From Pseudocoprococcus catus (GTDB taxonomy: Bacteria; Bacillota; Clostridia; Lachnospirales; Lachnospiraceae): a stretch of 62,298 bases of DNA. This document shows, in pieces, positions 60,725-62,298 of the stretch; the stretch's first letter is position 1, and the number at the start of each line of letters is the position of its first letter. Both the position numbers and the translations under genes were made by a program. The notes under the pieces are model-generated. The model had not been told where the DNA came from, did no database searches, and worked only from the letters and a program-made list of their open reading frames with translations. The stretch is taken from assembly GCF_902381825.1 (NCBI RefSeq), contig NZ_LR698973.1, forward strand, positions 2,272,614 to 2,334,911, given 5' to 3'.

Positions 60725-61666
60725 TTATTCTCTGATTCTTTCAAAAACTCTGAGCTTCGCGCTCTTTGAACGACTGTTCACTTCCAGTTCTTCTTCACTT
60801 GGGAGTATCGGTTTCCTGGTAATCACTCTGCCCTTTGACTTCTTTCCGCAAACACATACAGGAAAAGACGGCGGGCATGTACACGGCCGTTCATTAGTAT
60901 TGAAAATGTTCTTAACAATTCTATCTTCAAGTGAATGAAATGTGATCACACATATTCTTCCATGATCATTCAGCAGATCGATCATCTGATCCAGCGTATT
61001 CTTCAAAACATCCAGTTCATGATTCAATTCAATGCGGATTGCCTGATAAGTCTTCTTGGATGGATGACCACCCTTGGCTCTGACCTTCGCCGGGATAGCA
61101 GCCCGGATAATATCATTGAGTTCCCCGGTTGTCTCGATCGGCTTCTTCTCTCTGGCCATAACGATATGCTTGGCAATATTGCGTGCAAACTTATCTTCGC
61201 CATAATCTCTGATCATATGAAACAATTCTGTTTCTGTATAATCATTCACAATGTCTCTGGCTGTCTTCGTCTGACGCTGATCCATACGCATATCAAGAAC
61301 AGTATCTTCTCTGTAAGTAAATCCTCTCTCAACAGTGTCCAGCTGATAAGAGGATACGCCAAGATCGAGTACGATTCCATCCACACCATGAATGCCCAAA
61401 TCTGCAAGAACCTGAGGCATCGCACTGTAATTGCTGCGGACAATGGTCACTTTGTCGCCAAATGGTGCCAGCCGTTCTCCGGCTGCTTCTATTGCTGCTG
61501 CATCCTGGTCGATACCGATCAGACGGCCTGTCTCACCCAGGCGCTGCAAAACTGCACTGGCATGACCGCCTCCGCCTAAAGTACCATCTACATAGATGCC
61601 ATTCTCTTTTATATCTAATTGTTCAATCGTCTCATTCAGTAATACAGAATAATGCTGAAACGTCAT
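60725..61666 (-). CDS. rsmH: 16S rRNA m4C1402 methyltransferase
   Basis: A 313-residue enzyme (MraW) that methylates N4 of C1402 in 16S rRNA. Signatures are [20 protein letters not shown], the SAM-binding [18 protein letters not shown] (about 27-44), [15 protein letters not shown] (about 97-111) and the [15 protein letters not shown] segment late in the protein, with a cysteine cluster ([15 protein letters not shown]). AGGAGG precedes the ATG. It is the second gene of the division operon, 9 bp after mraZ. Confidence 0.97.
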   Translation of the reverse strand: MTFQHYSVLLNETIEQLDIKENGIYVDGTLGGGGHASAVLQRLGETGRLIGIDQDAAAIEAAGERLAPFGDKVTIVRSNYSAMPQVLADLGIHGVDGIVLDLGVSSYQLDTVERGFTYREDTVLDMRMDQRQTKTARDIVNDYTETELFHMIRDYGEDKFARNIAKHIVMAREKKPIETTGELNDIIRAAIPAKVRAKGGHPSKKTYQAIRIELNHELDVLKNTLDQMIDLLNDHGRICVITFHSLEDRIVKNIFNTNERPCTCPPSFPVCVCGKKSKGRVITRKPILPSEEELEVNSRSKSAKLRVFERIRE

Positions 61667-61675
61667 AATGTCCTC

Positions 61676-62119
61676 CTATATATTCACACCGAGACTCGCC
61701 ATATGGGCAGCGACTGCTTCCATATCCTCATCATCCATGTCATTCTCCACATCCCACTTCTCTGCACTCCAGAGTTCAATTCGGGTATCCATACCCGTCA
61801 GTACAACATCTTTCTGGAGGTCTGCATACTTGCGGAGTGAAGCCGGTACAAGAATACGTCCCTGCTTGTCAAATTCGCATTCTGTTGCTCCTGACATAAA
61901 AAAACGTTTGAACTGTCTGCTCTCTTTATCAATGGTAGATAATTCTCTTAACTTTGCAGTAAATTCCCGCCATTCATCCATCGGATGAATCCAAAGACAA
62001 CCGTCAAGGCCTTTGGACAAAATAAATGTATCCCCCAGGTCTTCTCTGTACTTCTGGGGAATGATCACTCTGCCCTTTGTATCTATTGTATGATAATACT
62101 CGCCAATAAAGCCATCCAT
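61676..62119 (-). CDS. mraZ: Transcriptional regulator MraZ
   Basis: A 147-residue protein with two SpoVT/AbrB-like swapped-hairpin domains, each with the DxxxR motif: DTKGRVIIPQKYR (about 14-26) and DKQGRILVPASLR (about 84-96). It forms a ring that binds closely spaced GTGG repeats before its own operon and represses the division genes. It is the first gene of the operon, and four such repeats lie upstream. Confidence 0.97.
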   Translation of the reverse strand: MDGFIGEYYHTIDTKGRVIIPQKYREDLGDTFILSKGLDGCLWIHPMDEWREFTAKLRELSTIDKESRQFKRFFMSGATECEFDKQGRILVPASLRKYADLQKDVVLTGMDTRIELWSAEKWDVENDMDDEDMEAVAAHMASLGVNI

Positions 62120-62180
62120 TCCATGTCCACCTTTGTCTTACGGAAATCTTCATGTCTGCCACAACATAAAGGTATTAAGT

Positions 62181-62215
62181 CCCACTTAAAACCACTATTT
62201 ACCACAAATCACCAC
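62181..62215 (-). promoter_or_regulatory. MraZ operator, four GTGG repeats at 10-bp spacing
   Basis: On the minus strand GTGGT, GTGGT, GTGGT and GTGGG begin at exact 10-bp steps (complement CCAC at 62212, 62202, 62192 and 62182). This is the known MraZ-box arrangement, downstream of the mraZ promoter where bound protein would block transcription. Confidence 0.85.
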
Positions 62216-62226
62216 TTATGTTATTT

Positions 62227-62255
62227 ATTTTAGACTATTCCACACAATATATCAA
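62227..62255 (-). promoter_or_regulatory. Promoter of the division operon
   Basis: On the minus strand a -35 TTGATA (62250-62255) and a -10 TAAAAT (62227-62232) have a 17-bp spacer. The start of transcription would fall near 62220, just before the MraZ operator repeats. Confidence 0.7.
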
Positions 62256-62281
62256 TAGGTAAAATGCAAATTTACTTTTAA

Positions 62282-62298
62282 ATTTTTGTAACTGTTCA
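62282..62298 (+). repeat. Partial copy of a dispersed repeat arm at the window edge
   Basis: TTTGTAACTGTTCA at 62285-62298 equals the core of the inverted-repeat arm at 43099-43112. The window ends inside it, so its full form cannot be seen. Confidence 0.5.

Noticed and set aside
60935..61579. 214-codon plus-strand frame
   Set aside because: Antisense to rsmH, which is complete.

Overview
The window looks like chromosome from a Gram-positive, spore-forming member of the Clostridia, most probably a gut Lachnospiraceae. The basis is the mraZ-rsmH-ftsL-PBP-ftsW-murA-divIB-ftsZ-spoIIGA-sigE cell-division/sporulation cluster, sigG, CodY, a class II galT, strong AGGAGG ribosome binding sites and moderate GC. 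The species cannot be fixed from the sequence alone. Most genes lie on the minus strand.

Region by region: 1-6.6 kb holds a tRNA-Pro, a P1-type metal ATPase with its DUF6110 partner, a KdpDE-like two-component pair, a PAP2 phosphatase and an anion transporter. 6.7-11.1 kb is a decayed locus: fragments of a NagD-type phosphatase, an AraC regulator, galT, galE and a flavodoxin carry stops, frameshifts and deletions. 11.2-28.8 kb is a mosaic of mobile DNA: a MobC/MobA relaxase pair with a candidate oriT, an ISL3 remnant, a VanRS-like sensor cassette, a truncated CD1108-type conjugation protein with a CHAP domain, a large YodL-domain protein, the tail of a SNF2 helicase, and two oppositely oriented group II intron remnants. 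29.1-37.6 kb is housekeeping: tsf, rpsB, codY, topA, dprA, a frameshifted comM, and dtd. 38.4-43.1 kb is a self-contained catabolic unit (CitMHS transporter, AtuA, AtuA-like small subunit) under a PAS/sigma-54 activator, with a clear -24/-12 promoter and paired activator palindromes. 43.2-51.9 kb carries sigG, hisA, ylmC, nrdR, a transglutaminase/DUF58/MoxR set, sigE and a truncated spoIIGA. 52-62.3 kb is the division and cell-wall operon, ending at the mraZ promoter and its four-repeat operator.

Two units stand out as possibly undescribed systems. The first is the 15.7-22.6 kb cassette: XRE regulator, VanR/VanS-like pair, MacA-like lipoprotein, ABC ATPase, FtsX permease, small lipoprotein, S11 D,D-carboxypeptidase and winged-helix protein. 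Three tandem 11-bp repeats lie in front of the export genes. It looks like a wall-antibiotic sensing and response module without vanHAX. The second is the sigma-54-controlled CitMHS/AtuA operon, whose substrate is unknown but whose regulation can be read from the DNA.

Decay is a second theme. galT, galE, araC, comM, spoIIGA, the tandem-repeat protein, the CD1108 protein and the helicase are all broken or truncated. Single-base events (comM, repeat protein) could be sequencing or assembly errors; the larger deletions in galT, galE and spoIIGA are harder to explain that way.
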